Positions 9,901 through 17,289 of a stretch of DNA of 51,803 bases are shown in pieces. The DNA lies in contig NZ_MRWE01000036.1 of NCBI RefSeq assembly GCF_002093665.1, forward strand, positions 1 through 51,803, given 5' to 3'. This DNA comes from Rouxiella badensis. GTDB lineage: Bacteria > Pseudomonadota > Gammaproteobacteria > Enterobacterales > Enterobacteriaceae. Numbering within the stretch: the stretch's first letter is position 1; each line of letters begins with the position of its first letter. Under the pieces are notes generated by a model. That model was not told the origin of the DNA. It saw nothing but the letters and a program-made list of their open reading frames with translations, and did no database searches. A program made the position numbers and the translations under genes.

Positions 9901-10005
9901 GGAGGCTTGTTTGTTGCCACGCTCATTACACTGACTGTGTTGCCTGCATCAATAAGTGTCGTTATGGAAGTTGAGCTGAAATGGAAAAATAAACACGCTG
10001 ACTAA
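6931..10005 (+). CDS. RND-family efflux pump, inner-membrane permease
   Basis: The 1024-residue protein has full RND length: twelve predicted membrane helices in two repeats, each followed by a large periplasmic loop. Helix 1 lies at about 20-40, helices 2-6 at about 335-500, helix 7 near 535 and helices 8-12 at about 855-1015. The proton-relay acidic pair is present in LGLMVDDAMITVEAM. It resembles the MexK/TriC side of the HAE-1 group more than AcrB, being slightly shorter and with an NRNEDPAFTIKTAVV motif after helix 1. Substrate cannot be told from sequence. It is the last gene of the regulator-kinase-adaptor-pump run and ends just before the second IS6 remnant. Confidence 0.92.
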   Translation: MNSNRSKRAFNLSAWALNHQQVVTFFMLLLLAAGSWGYENLNRNEDPAFTIKTAVVSAQWPGANVHDTVNLVTDVLEKKLQEIPHLDYVESNTRAGQSVIFVYLREDTPPASVPDIWYQVRKKMQDISSSLPAGVLAPTVNDEFDDTFGTIYGFTAEGFTERELRDRVEAIQRSLMSLPNIGKISLLGVQEEQMVVAFSPGQLAGMGITLQQISDALKQQNAVVPSGTLRGDRENITFHVSGALSTQQSLKEITLHVDGRYIPLTDIASISRQVAEPPSPAFRVNGHPAIGMAISMAKTGNMLSFGRELNLRMNAIRHALPHGIEMTTVADQSAVVKQAVNGFIRVLVEAVIIVLAVSFISLGTRAGLVVATAIPLVLAITFIGMMLTGIGLQRISLGALIIALGLMVDDAMITVEAMISRMEAGDSRWHAATYAFETTAFPMLTGTLVMIAGFIPVGFAASSAGEYCFSLFAVVLISLLSSWAVAVLFSPLIGTWILSPKIKSHSGSPGRLLHFYQRIVDATLAHRGLTLFIAVFLLGLSAYGTTFMQGEFFPASDRPELLVSLTLPANASQVETSRQTSRLEDWLKKNRYVDHFSSYVGSGAVRFYLPMEVLLDNENTSQLVVVARNLKDRDRLQQQLNSHLALDFRDITTRVSPLELGPPVGWPLKYRISGPDYNEVRQLAQHLEAIVGNSNLTREVNLTAGEPERVVTLEVNQTAARAAGVSSESLSEVLNTVWSGSVVTTLRDNNRLIDVVLRSNDHERLDLDTLANLKVTSTNGGKVPISQVATLRWGVSDPIIWRRQRLPFITVQTDLAPGMQAESVSKQLSPMVDKLRRSLPEGYNIEEGGTVAESAKGNNSVYAVLPITLFVMLVLLMIQLQSISRMLVALLMAPFALIGIVLAMLPSGTPMGFVALLGIIALSGMIIRNAVILISEVDSNFREGMAQQNAIVSAALHRSRPILLTASAAILGMIPISEQVFWGPMAYAIIGGLFVATLITLTVLPASISVVMEVELKWKNKHAD

Positions 10006-10045
10006 AGTATGAAATAGTATCCAGAGTGCCAGACTTAATAATAAT

Positions 10046-10198
10046 GGCACTGTTGCAAAGTTATTGATGAGTTAGCCTTTCGTGTTATTGAAAAGTCTTA
10101 TCTTTCAATGATTCTGCTCACCAGGCGCATCGCGTCCGTTGACCTTTACGTAGGTTTCATCGAGATGCCATGAGCCAGAAGCGGACTAAGGTAGTACC
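10046..10198 (-). mobile_element. IS6-family end fragment, internally deleted, inverted relative to 1411-2181
   Basis: The segment starts with GGCACTGTTGCAAA at 10046-10059 and continues as the reverse complement of the right end of the first IS6 copy (2099-2181), including the transposase C-terminal codons. At about 10131-10134 it jumps to the reverse complement of 1637-1682 (the HLDETYVKVNG codons), so about 420 bases of transposase are missing. Similarity fades by about 10198. It is clearly the same kind of element, but not an identical copy. Confidence 0.8.
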
Positions 10199-10266
10199 GT
10201 ATTTACATAAAGAGTATTGTTTAAAATCAATCGATTTGATGAGTTAACTTCTCAAGGATTAAAATA

Positions 10267-10758
10267 ATGCCACTGCCGGAAAGAATGAGACCAGGCAAAG
10301 TCAGTAGTAATAAAATTAATGAACTTTCAAAAAGTGCTGAAATGATACTTTCTAAAATTGATGGAGGCTCTGTTCAAGAAGATCCCATATTAGTAACCAT
10401 GATGGGCGAATGGAACAACCAGGTTGTATATCCCTATACTTTTTCTGATTTCAGAGATTTTTCCTCCTGGACCCGTGCCAGGGAATTTACCAGGATGGCC
10501 TTTAATCTGGAGAGGTTTTACCCAGACTATACCTGGAGCGAATTGATTCAAACAATCAAATTTATATGTGACTCCGAGGGCAAAGAATCCGAACAAAACT
10601 TTGCTCTTTCATTACTTGAGAGGAATTTTAACGGTAATCCATCTGATCTTATTTTTTGGCCAGATAGTTGGTTCCAGAATCCTGAGATGTTACATGTTGA
10701 TCTCAGTGTTGACGAGATTGCTGGGTACTTGATGGCTATACATCAAAATGACGAGTAA
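10267..10758 (+). CDS. Small acidic protein of unknown function, immunity-protein-like
   Basis: I do not recognise a family with certainty. The 163-residue product is soluble, acidic and rich in aromatic residues (YPYTFSDFRDF, DLIFWPDSWFQN). It ends in DLSVDEIAGYLMAIHQND, a style often seen in immunity proteins of polymorphic or contact-dependent toxins. No toxin gene is next to it. It begins shortly after the IS6 fragment, has an AAGGA-type ribosome site and is AT-rich, in line with horizontal origin. It could be an orphan immunity gene left by rearrangement, or an unrelated hypothetical protein. Confidence 0.6.
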   Translation: MPLPERMRPGKVSSNKINELSKSAEMILSKIDGGSVQEDPILVTMMGEWNNQVVYPYTFSDFRDFSSWTRAREFTRMAFNLERFYPDYTWSELIQTIKFICDSEGKESEQNFALSLLERNFNGNPSDLIFWPDSWFQNPEMLHVDLSVDEIAGYLMAIHQNDE

Positions 10759-10942
10759 GAGCCGACGTCCGCTCCTCGCTCACAGCAGCCCTTGTGCGTT
10801 GCCTTGGGCCGCTTTTTGCAAAAAGTGGACGTTGCTATCACCTCAATGTATTAATCATTGGATGCAAATCATACCTAAGGTTAGAAAATGAGTCGTACTA
10901 ACAATGCCATTAGCAACCTCACATCAACTTTCAATCCGACGG

Positions 10943-11578
10943 TTATCTTGTATATCCGTACAAATTAATCCGGCCAGACAAATATTCACCTAAATAGACT
11001 TCACTAATTTTATTGAAGCCTTGCTCTGCGATTTTAGATTCTAACCACTCTCTGTCTTTATTAATTATCTCAAGCAAGTCATGGTTTGCTAATCCATCCA
11101 CTATTATCGGATAACGAATGTTCTCATCGCCACTTTGAATAATAGTTAACTGCCCATTTTGCTCAAGCACTACGCGCTTGAGTTGTTCAACTTCATATAT
11201 ACCGTTAGCTCTTAATTTAAACATTAAATCATGGGCCGAAACGCCATTCCTTAAACACTCTTTAACATCTACACTGCCGTTGTGCACTAATGTAATCGGT
11301 TTCCCATCAATAATATGCTTAAGAAAACGGTTATTTTCCTTTAAAAACTTGAGAATGAAAACCAGCAATGTCCAGATGATTAACACCAGTACAAATTGCA
11401 GCACAGTTATCGATTCATTATAGATAACGCCACCGATAATTCCGCCTAATACGTAGTTTTGAACCTGATCCATTGCAGAGGATGGGGCTAAGTTTCCTTT
11501 CCCCATCAGATTTATTTGTACAATCAGGCAAAGTATTCCTAGCCCTAATTTTATTATTATCGGTGTATAGATAGGCAT
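10943..11578 (-). CDS. DUF421 (YetF-like) membrane protein
   Basis: The 211-residue protein has two to three membrane helices in its first 85 residues (LGILCLIVQINLMG, NYVLGGIIGGVIYN, ITVLQFVLVLIIWTLLVF). A cytosolic alpha-beta domain follows with the hallmark KPITLVHNG, RNGVSAHDLMFKLRANGI and VVLEQNGQLTII of the DUF421/YetF/YcaP family. The molecular role is unknown. It lies 11 bases downstream of a DUF3290 gene, and the same pairing is seen in Bacillus (ydfR-ydfS) and other Firmicutes. AT-rich codon use differs from the core genes further right, so acquisition by transfer is plausible. Confidence 0.85.
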   Translation of the reverse strand: MPIYTPIIIKLGLGILCLIVQINLMGKGNLAPSSAMDQVQNYVLGGIIGGVIYNESITVLQFVLVLIIWTLLVFILKFLKENNRFLKHIIDGKPITLVHNGSVDVKECLRNGVSAHDLMFKLRANGIYEVEQLKRVVLEQNGQLTIIQSGDENIRYPIIVDGLANHDLLEIINKDREWLESKIAEQGFNKISEVYLGEYLSGRINLYGYTR

Positions 11579-11589
11579 GTAGTCCCTCG

Positions 11590-12033
11590 TTATTTTATAA
11601 TGGTAATGTCCGGGTTAATTAACCCGATCCTGACTAAGCTGTAAGTGTTTTGATCTGCGCTTAAATTTACGCGATAATAGTTATCATTAATCTTAACAAT
11701 CACACCATCAGATAATTGCACTGAACTGGAAAGGATAGCATCAACCCCTACATTCTTTTCCCTGGCGAGGAGTTTTACAAAATTAACCATTTGCGATGAT
11801 TGAGAGTGTATATTTTCACTATTTGCGTAGTCTGAGTATTGAACGCCGGAAATAAACAGCAAAAACAAGAAGGCGATAATCGTTAAGTCTCGATATTTAG
11901 TCTGTAGACGATGACGCATATACAGGCTGAATACGACAACTAAAACAAACAGAGTGCTAAAAATAATCGCATACTTGAAGTAATCATTTAAATTAGACTG
12001 CGTTTGCAGGTAGTTTATACCATAAAAATTCAT
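11590..12033 (-). CDS. DUF3290-family membrane protein
   Basis: The 147-residue protein begins MNFYGINYLQTQSNLNDYFKY, as is usual for DUF3290. It has two membrane helices (about 20-40 and 50-65) and a C-terminal soluble domain with QMVNFVKLLAREKNVGVDAIL, SDGVIVKINDNYYRVNLS and LINPDITII. The function is unknown. It precedes the DUF421 gene in what looks like a two-gene operon, and the two proteins probably act as a membrane complex. An AT-rich promoter candidate lies just upstream on the minus strand. Confidence 0.8.
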   Translation of the reverse strand: MNFYGINYLQTQSNLNDYFKYAIIFSTLFVLVVVFSLYMRHRLQTKYRDLTIIAFLFLLFISGVQYSDYANSENIHSQSSQMVNFVKLLAREKNVGVDAILSSSVQLSDGVIVKINDNYYRVNLSADQNTYSLVRIGLINPDITIIK

Positions 12034-12066
12034 GTAGTAATCATCTTGGTTGTTAAGGCTCTATTT

Positions 12067-12093
12067 TTTATAATTATAGTCAAGTATTGTCAA
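12067..12093 (-). promoter_or_regulatory. Candidate sigma-70 promoter for the DUF3290-DUF421 pair
   Basis: On the minus strand a TTGACA (12088-12093) is followed after 15 bases by TATAAA (12067-12072), about 35 bases before the start codon at 12033. The spacer is shorter than the usual 17, and an overlapping TATAAT also exists, so the exact -10 is uncertain. Confidence 0.4.
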
Positions 12094-12275
12094 TTATCTT
12101 TCTCATTTTCAATCTTTTAACAACCGTACAGAAACTGTTCTCGATTGATGAGTAAAGCCCCACGTGAATAATGTTTACGCCGGTAACTCGTCGCTAATGT
12201 ATTATTGGTCGGTAAGTCTACTTCGGACAGTACGAGCTCCGGCGTCATTGTAGCGCCAGCTTTCATTGTCCCACA

Positions 12276-13274
12276 CTACTTGACTAAAAATCCGTTTCTA
12301 AAAGGGTCGCGTGGGTCGATGAGCCATTTACAGAATCCATATAGATAAGCATTGCCCGATATCTCGGGGATGATTGCCGGAAAATCCCCGACCGTTGTTT
12401 CACCGATGACCCTTCCTCGAAAGACAGAACCTATTATTGACTCATTGACCAATATTTCGTCTCGTTGAAGCTCACCCCGTAGAAACAGCTGGGCGACTCT
12501 CCCGGCAGTCCCCGTTCCTGTAGGAGAACGGTCTACCTCACGGTCAGCAAAAATACAGCAGTTTGCCTGAGACGATCCGGCATGCCTGGGCTCACCATCA
12601 ATCACTGTCCCATAGATTACGCCTTCCTCAGCGGAGTCAGGATGTTTAACCAAGAAGTTAGTATTTGCGGCATGGGTGACTTCGGCACCAAATTGCGTGA
12701 GAGCGTCAATTGAGGATTCACGTATTGGTAATCCATGCGATTTGCCGCGAGTATAAAAATAGAATACCCCCCCGTAAACGATATCGCCGATGACGTCCCC
12801 GAAGGTGGGCGTGCTGACTTTTACGTCGCGATGATAAATAAAAGACGGCGCATTAATAAAACGGACACCATTGGCATGATTGCCATCCCAATTGACGAAA
12901 GCCTCTATGACACCGCAGGGCGCATCAATACCAACACGTGTTTCCGGTAAGGTCCGTTCAACCCAACCTAGCTCTACGGCCGCGGTCGCTAATGCGATAA
13001 TCCCATGACCACAGAGGTCGCTATATCCCTCGTTATGGATAAAGATTATCCCAATGTCAGCGCCGGGGGAGACCGCCTGCGTAAGATAGCCCCCGTACAT
13101 ATCTGCATGTCCGCGAGGTTCGAATATTAATGCCTGGCGAATATCATCAGCATATTGGCGAAACCATGTTCTGCGTTCTGCAATGCTGTCACCCTGTGCT
13201 TCCGGTAAGCCTGAAATAACGATACGAAAAGGCTCTCCAGCCGTGTGGACTTCAACCGTTTCAAGCGTAAGCAT
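12276..13274 (-). CDS. Proline-racemase-family enzyme, probable trans-3-hydroxy-L-proline dehydratase
   Basis: The 332-residue enzyme has the PF05544 fold of proline racemase and hydroxyproline epimerase. The first catalytic position is Cys88 in SDLCGHG. The second is Thr252 in DRSPTGTG, where racemases and epimerases have Cys. A Cys/Thr pair is the mark of trans-3-hydroxy-L-proline dehydratases, which remove water to give delta-1-pyrroline-2-carboxylate. Other family landmarks are EPRGHADMYGG and SSQANCCIFADREVDRSP. No pyrroline-2-carboxylate reductase or transporter is next to it, so it probably feeds an enzyme encoded elsewhere. The start has a GGAG site 13 bases upstream, further than ideal. 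Confidence 0.8.
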   Translation of the reverse strand: MLTLETVEVHTAGEPFRIVISGLPEAQGDSIAERRTWFRQYADDIRQALIFEPRGHADMYGGYLTQAVSPGADIGIIFIHNEGYSDLCGHGIIALATAAVELGWVERTLPETRVGIDAPCGVIEAFVNWDGNHANGVRFINAPSFIYHRDVKVSTPTFGDVIGDIVYGGVFYFYTRGKSHGLPIRESSIDALTQFGAEVTHAANTNFLVKHPDSAEEGVIYGTVIDGEPRHAGSSQANCCIFADREVDRSPTGTGTAGRVAQLFLRGELQRDEILVNESIIGSVFRGRVIGETTVGDFPAIIPEISGNAYLYGFCKWLIDPRDPFRNGFLVK

Positions 13275-13284
13275 TTTATTGATA

Positions 13285-13308
13285 TAACTCCATGTATTAA
13301 AGGAGTTA
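13285..13308. promoter_or_regulatory. Inverted repeat TAACTCC/GGAGTTA over the leader of the hydroxyproline gene
   Basis: Seven-base arms at 13285-13291 and 13302-13308 are separated by 10 bases. On the minus strand the second arm contains the GGAG that would act as the ribosome site for the gene at 13274. It may be an operator, or an RNA hairpin hiding the ribosome site. Either role is inference. Confidence 0.35.
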
Positions 13309-13446
13309 ATTTAGAGGTTGTTTATTATTATCGCAACGTTACTACCGTTCTAAAATTTGGACGACTTGATGTCGGCAGGCGAGTTATTAAACCCTGAGGC
13401 AAAGCACAGTAATCCCTTCCCACTCACCCCCAGTTTAAGCAGAAAG

Positions 13447-14145
13447 TCAGAACGGGCTGGCTTGATGAGCTTTTATACGCTCGCCGCTGATGGGATGAAT
13501 AAAATGCAGCTCGCTGGCGTGCAGCATCAGGCGAGGAGTCTGTTCGGTACCGGGCAGCAGGAGACCGCCATACAGGTCACAGCCCAAAATAGGGTGGCCC
13601 AGGTGCTGACAGTGGATGCGCAGCTGATGGGTGCGTCCGGTTTCCGGAGTCAGCTGGACCCGCGTCAATGGCAGTAATCTCCCGTCTTCCAGCGCATGAT
13701 AAAAGCGTTCAACCACCCGATAACCGGAGCGAGCAGGCTTGCCATTTAGGGCGCAAATCGACATCAGCGGAAACAGCGCCGGGTCTTTAGCAATCGCCGC
13801 GTCAATGATCCCTTCGTTGTGAGCCAGATGTCCGCAGAGTAATGCGCTGTAGGTTTTGGTCACCGTGCGCTCGCTGAACTGCTGGCAAAGTGCGGCATTG
13901 ATAGCCTTATTGCGGGCAATCACCATCAGTCCAGACGTCCCGAAGTCGAGGCGGTGGATCAGGGTGCAGCCGGGAAATAGCTCTACCAGCCGATAATGCA
14001 CTGAATCCAGATTTTGCGGATTTTTCCCCGAGAGGCTGAGCAGCCCTGTGGGCTTATTGATGAGTACTAAGTGATCGTCCTGATAGAGAATCTCAATCTT
14101 GTCATGGCAAGGCGGGGCAATAAAAGTATCGATTATCTTGGACAT
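13447..14145 (-). CDS. RluA-family pseudouridine synthase
   Basis: The 232-residue enzyme converts uridine to pseudouridine in RNA. The catalytic Asp is in HRLDFGTSGLMV, with a conserved ILYQDDHLVLINKPTGLLS start, RVQLTPETGRTHQLRIH and LGHPILGCDLYG. Length and layout match E. coli RluA (219 residues) rather than RluC/RluD, and there is no S4 domain. The tRNA or rRNA target cannot be read from sequence, and a paralogue of RluA is as likely as RluA itself. It stands alone, without operon partners. Only a weak ribosome site is seen before the ATG. Confidence 0.85.
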   Translation of the reverse strand: MSKIIDTFIAPPCHDKIEILYQDDHLVLINKPTGLLSLSGKNPQNLDSVHYRLVELFPGCTLIHRLDFGTSGLMVIARNKAINAALCQQFSERTVTKTYSALLCGHLAHNEGIIDAAIAKDPALFPLMSICALNGKPARSGYRVVERFYHALEDGRLLPLTRVQLTPETGRTHQLRIHCQHLGHPILGCDLYGGLLLPGTEQTPRLMLHASELHFIHPISGERIKAHQASPF

Positions 14146-14287
14146 CAGGCTACCGGGATGAAGAGCGGGAGCGGATGATAGCGAATTTTATACTCACTGG
14201 CGAGCCGAGCATATGAATACAGAGTCGGCCTGGGGTAGGTAATGTTGTGACCCGTTCTGATATCGGTTGATACTTTCTCTTTATCCT

Positions 14288-14320
14288 AACGCCTGATCAA
14301 TTACATCAGGCGTTTTGTAT
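14288..14320 (+). terminator. Hairpin with plus-strand T-run
   Basis: AACGCCTGAT (14288-14297) and ATCAGGCGTT (14305-14314) form a perfect 10-bp stem with a 7-base loop, followed by TTGTATTT on the plus strand. No plus-strand gene ends just before it. It may work in both directions to stop the regulator transcript from 14388, or end an unannotated short plus-strand transcript. Confidence 0.6.
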
Positions 14321-14387
14321 TTAAGCGACAGATGCTGTGGCTTCTCGCTACAGATTGCGATTGATTGCGCATCCCGCCGTTAATCAG

Positions 14388-15902
14388 TTAACCCTCCGAT
14401 TTAAGGCTTTCCGCGCGCCCGACAATCCCAAACTGAATCAAACACGCTCTGAGCACGCCGAACGCATCCTGGCACTGCCTTTCATCCACGCAGGCATAAC
14501 CCAGCAGCAGTCCTCGTCGCTCTTGCAGATGCATATAATATTGCGACAGGGGCCGCACTTTTACGCCACGCTGCAACGCCAGAGCGGCAACCGCCACATC
14601 GTCACAGCCGGTAGGGAGATTGATCACCAGGTGCAAACCCGCTTCGTGATTCACCTGAGGCATAAAATCCTTGCCTAAGTAGCGTTCAATCAAGTTGGCC
14701 AAAAAGCGCCGTCGCTGGCTGTAGAGTTTACGCATACGGCGAATATGCGCCACGTAATGCCCTTTTAGAATAAATTCCGCCAGCGCACGCTGCACCAGCA
14801 GATGCCCACCACGGTAGAGCTCAGCCGCTGCCACACGGAGCGGCTGCGCTAATGCTTTTGGTACCACCAGATAACCGAGGCGCAGTGCCGGATAGAGTGT
14901 TTTACTGAAGGTGCCCATGTAAATGACCGGCGCATCAGGCTCAAAACCTTGCAGCGATGGAAAGGGTTGACCGGCAAAGCGAAATTCACTGTCATAGTCA
15001 TCTTCCACTAGCCAGGTTTTATGTTTGCGCGCCAAATCCAGGAGCTGTTTTCGCCGTTCAAGACTGAGATGTACGCCAAGTGGATATTGATGTGACGGGG
15101 TGATAAAAACCATTTTTGGCACAGGAGTTCGCGGCGGCAGGTCAGGGATAATGCCCTGTTCATCCACTGACATGGCCTGAATTTTTAGCCCGTTGATGCG
15201 CAATAGGTTACGTGTTCCCCAATAACCCGGTTCTTCGATCCACGCCAGATCCCCCGGATCGCACAGCACACGGGTCACCAAATCCACGGCCTGATGAATT
15301 CCCTCGGTGATAATTATTTGGTCGGCATCGGCCCGTACTGAACGCGAAACGCTGAGATACTCCGCCAACGCCTGACGCAAATACGTGCAGCCCCCATTGC
15401 TACTGTAGATAAGCCTGTCTATATCGGGTTCTTTGTTAAGCCGCGCTTGAATTTGGCTAAAAAGTTTATGTGGAAATTGGGTGACATCGGGTGCGCCTGG
15501 CACAAAGGCACCCCACTGATACGGCGAGGCGTTTGCATGTCCCAACAAGGACGAGCCGCGCTTGGAGATGGCCGCGCTTTTGGCGACGAGGGGCAGGCTG
15601 AGAGCGTCGTTACGCGGACTATTTAAACACCTTTCCGGCAGCGTTTCGGCTACCCAGGTGCCGCTACCGGTTCGCGCCGTGACGTAACCCTGTGACATCA
15701 AATTGTCATAGACGTTAAGGACGGTATTGCGAGAAACCGACAGTTCGCGCGCTAAATCCCGCGTAGCCGGTAATCGCGTGGCACGTGGAAATATTCCCTC
15801 CACAATCGCAGCCTGCATACACGCCAACAGGCGCTGTTGCAGCGTCCCTTCCGGCAAACACCGCAAACGCTCTAATACATGATCGGCGTACAAACTCCGC
15901 AA
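14388..15902 (-). CDS. MocR/GabR-type regulator (GntR HTH plus aminotransferase-like domain)
   Basis: The 504-residue regulator has an N-terminal GntR winged helix (about residues 10-80; LPATRDLARELSVSRNTVLNVYDNL and GSGTWVAE). A linker of about 45 residues joins it to a fold-type I aminotransferase domain (about 125-490) that binds pyridoxal phosphate. The PLP Lys is K334 in YMGTFSKTLYPALRLGYL, and EPGYWG, SHQYPLG and VEDDYDSEFR are also present. It is divergent from the GABA aminotransferase at 16012, which strongly suggests GabR-like control of gabT and gabP. PdxR-like control of B6 genes is the alternative, less likely from context. Confidence 0.88.
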   Translation of the reverse strand: MRSLYADHVLERLRCLPEGTLQQRLLACMQAAIVEGIFPRATRLPATRDLARELSVSRNTVLNVYDNLMSQGYVTARTGSGTWVAETLPERCLNSPRNDALSLPLVAKSAAISKRGSSLLGHANASPYQWGAFVPGAPDVTQFPHKLFSQIQARLNKEPDIDRLIYSSNGGCTYLRQALAEYLSVSRSVRADADQIIITEGIHQAVDLVTRVLCDPGDLAWIEEPGYWGTRNLLRINGLKIQAMSVDEQGIIPDLPPRTPVPKMVFITPSHQYPLGVHLSLERRKQLLDLARKHKTWLVEDDYDSEFRFAGQPFPSLQGFEPDAPVIYMGTFSKTLYPALRLGYLVVPKALAQPLRVAAAELYRGGHLLVQRALAEFILKGHYVAHIRRMRKLYSQRRRFLANLIERYLGKDFMPQVNHEAGLHLVINLPTGCDDVAVAALALQRGVKVRPLSQYYMHLQERRGLLLGYACVDERQCQDAFGVLRACLIQFGIVGRAESLKSEG

Positions 15903-16011
15903 TTGGATCCCCCCTTTTCTATAGAAGTGGCTCTGGCAACAAACCTTGGCACAGGGATAAATAAGCGTGTTTGTCGTGATTTGTAAAGACTCTTATTGCT
16001 AAGGAAAAGTT

Positions 16012-17274
16012 ATGGAAGGTAAAAACGGTCAATTGCAACAACGCAAAGATGATGCACTCCCACGCGGCACCGGAAATCTTTGCCAGTGGTATGTCGAGCA
16101 GGCAGAGAACGCGACGCTGCGTGACGTTGAGGGCAATACCTGGATTGACTTCGCGGGCGGTATCGCGGTGCTGAACACCGGCCATCGCCACCCGCGCATC
16201 GTTAAGGCGATTGTCGATCAGTTAGAAAAATTTACCCATACTGCGTTTCAGGTCACGCCTTATGAGAGCTATGTTGCGTTGGCAGAACGCATTAACAGTG
16301 TGGTGCCAATTGCCGGTAAAGCTAAAACCGCCTTCTTCTCGACCGGTGCCGAAGCGGTAGAGAATGCCGTCAAAGTGGCACGCGCAGCAACGCGCCGTCA
16401 CGGCATTATTACCTTTGGCAACGCCTTCCACGGCCGCACCTTCATGACCATGGCAATGACCGGCAAAGTAGCGCCGTATAAACGCGACTTTGGTCCGATG
16501 CCTGCCTCGGTGTGGCATGCACGTTATCCGAACCCGATAACCGGTATCAGCGTTGAAGACGCACTTGCCAGCCTGCACGATATCTTTACCCAGGATATTG
16601 CACCACAGGACGTAGCCGCGATTGTGCTGGAGCCGGTGCAGGGCGAGGGTGGCTTCCACATTGCCCCGCCTGAGTTCCTGACTCGCCTGCGTAATCTGGC
16701 CGATGAGCACGGTATTCTGCTGATTGCCGACGAAGTGCAAACGGGCTTCGCTCGCACCGGAAAACTCTTTGCGATGGACCATTACGATGTCAAACCTGAC
16801 CTGATAACCATGGCAAAAAGCCTCGCAGGGGGCATGCCGCTGTCGGCGGTAAGCGGTCGCGCAGAAATAATGGACGCGCCGGGTCCCGGCGGCCTTGGAG
16901 GCACTTACGCCGGAAACCCGCTGGCAATTGCGGCGGCGCATGCGGTGCTTGATGTTATTGCCGAAGAGCAGCTTTGTGCACGTTCGGTACGACTCGGATC
17001 TCAGTTGGTCGATTTCCTGAGCAGTGCGCGTGCCAACTGCTCGGCCATCACCGATATCCGCGCGTTGGGCTCGATGGTCGCCGTGGAGTTTTCACAGGCG
17101 CAAACGGCTCAGGCGATTCAGCAACAGGCAATGGCGCGTGGTTTATTGCTGTTGACCTGTGGTCCGCAGGGCAACGTGATTCGCTTCCTCTATCCGCTAA
17201 CCATTCCTGATGCGCAGTTCAGCAAGGCGCTGGACATCCTCAGCGGCATATTGAAGCCATATCAGGATTCATAG
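16012..17274 (+). CDS. gabT: 4-aminobutyrate aminotransferase (GabT/PuuE type)
   Basis: The 420-residue class III aminotransferase moves the amino group of GABA to 2-oxoglutarate, giving succinate semialdehyde and glutamate. Visible are GNTWIDFAGGIAVLNTGHRHP, FFSTGAEAVENAVKVAR, NAFHGRTFMTMAMTGK, EPVQGEGGF and ADEVQTGFARTGKLFA. The PLP Lys is K269 in ITMAKSLAGGMPL. Length and motifs match E. coli GabT and PuuE equally well, and the symbol is chosen from the neighbouring permease and GabR-type regulator. No succinate-semialdehyde dehydrogenase gene is in the window. A GGA-containing ribosome site (aaggaaaag) lies upstream of the ATG. Confidence 0.88.
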   Translation: MEGKNGQLQQRKDDALPRGTGNLCQWYVEQAENATLRDVEGNTWIDFAGGIAVLNTGHRHPRIVKAIVDQLEKFTHTAFQVTPYESYVALAERINSVVPIAGKAKTAFFSTGAEAVENAVKVARAATRRHGIITFGNAFHGRTFMTMAMTGKVAPYKRDFGPMPASVWHARYPNPITGISVEDALASLHDIFTQDIAPQDVAAIVLEPVQGEGGFHIAPPEFLTRLRNLADEHGILLIADEVQTGFARTGKLFAMDHYDVKPDLITMAKSLAGGMPLSAVSGRAEIMDAPGPGGLGGTYAGNPLAIAAAHAVLDVIAEEQLCARSVRLGSQLVDFLSSARANCSAITDIRALGSMVAVEFSQAQTAQAIQQQAMARGLLLLTCGPQGNVIRFLYPLTIPDAQFSKALDILSGILKPYQDS

Positions 17275-17289
17275 GCATTCCTCAACTAA

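Larger units (their letters stand above)
1411..10198. mobile_element. Possible composite-transposon remnant bounded by inverted IS6-family copies
   Basis: Two IS6-family remnants lie in opposite orientation, at 1411-2181 and 10046-10198. Each presents its GGCACTGTTGCAAA terminal repeat towards the DNA between them (2182-10045). That interior carries a truncated enzyme fragment, mipA-like, a two-component system and an RND efflux pair. The arrangement is that of an IS26-type pseudo-compound transposon or a region shaped by IS6-mediated inversion or deletion. Both IS copies are dead, so any mobility is historical. The two copies are diverged, so they may also be independent insertions. Confidence 0.5.

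Noticed and set aside
16222..16941. 239-codon minus-strand ORF inside the GABA aminotransferase
   Set aside because: It lies opposite clear aminotransferase codons and its composition (rich in His, Arg and Cys) is typical of antisense frames.
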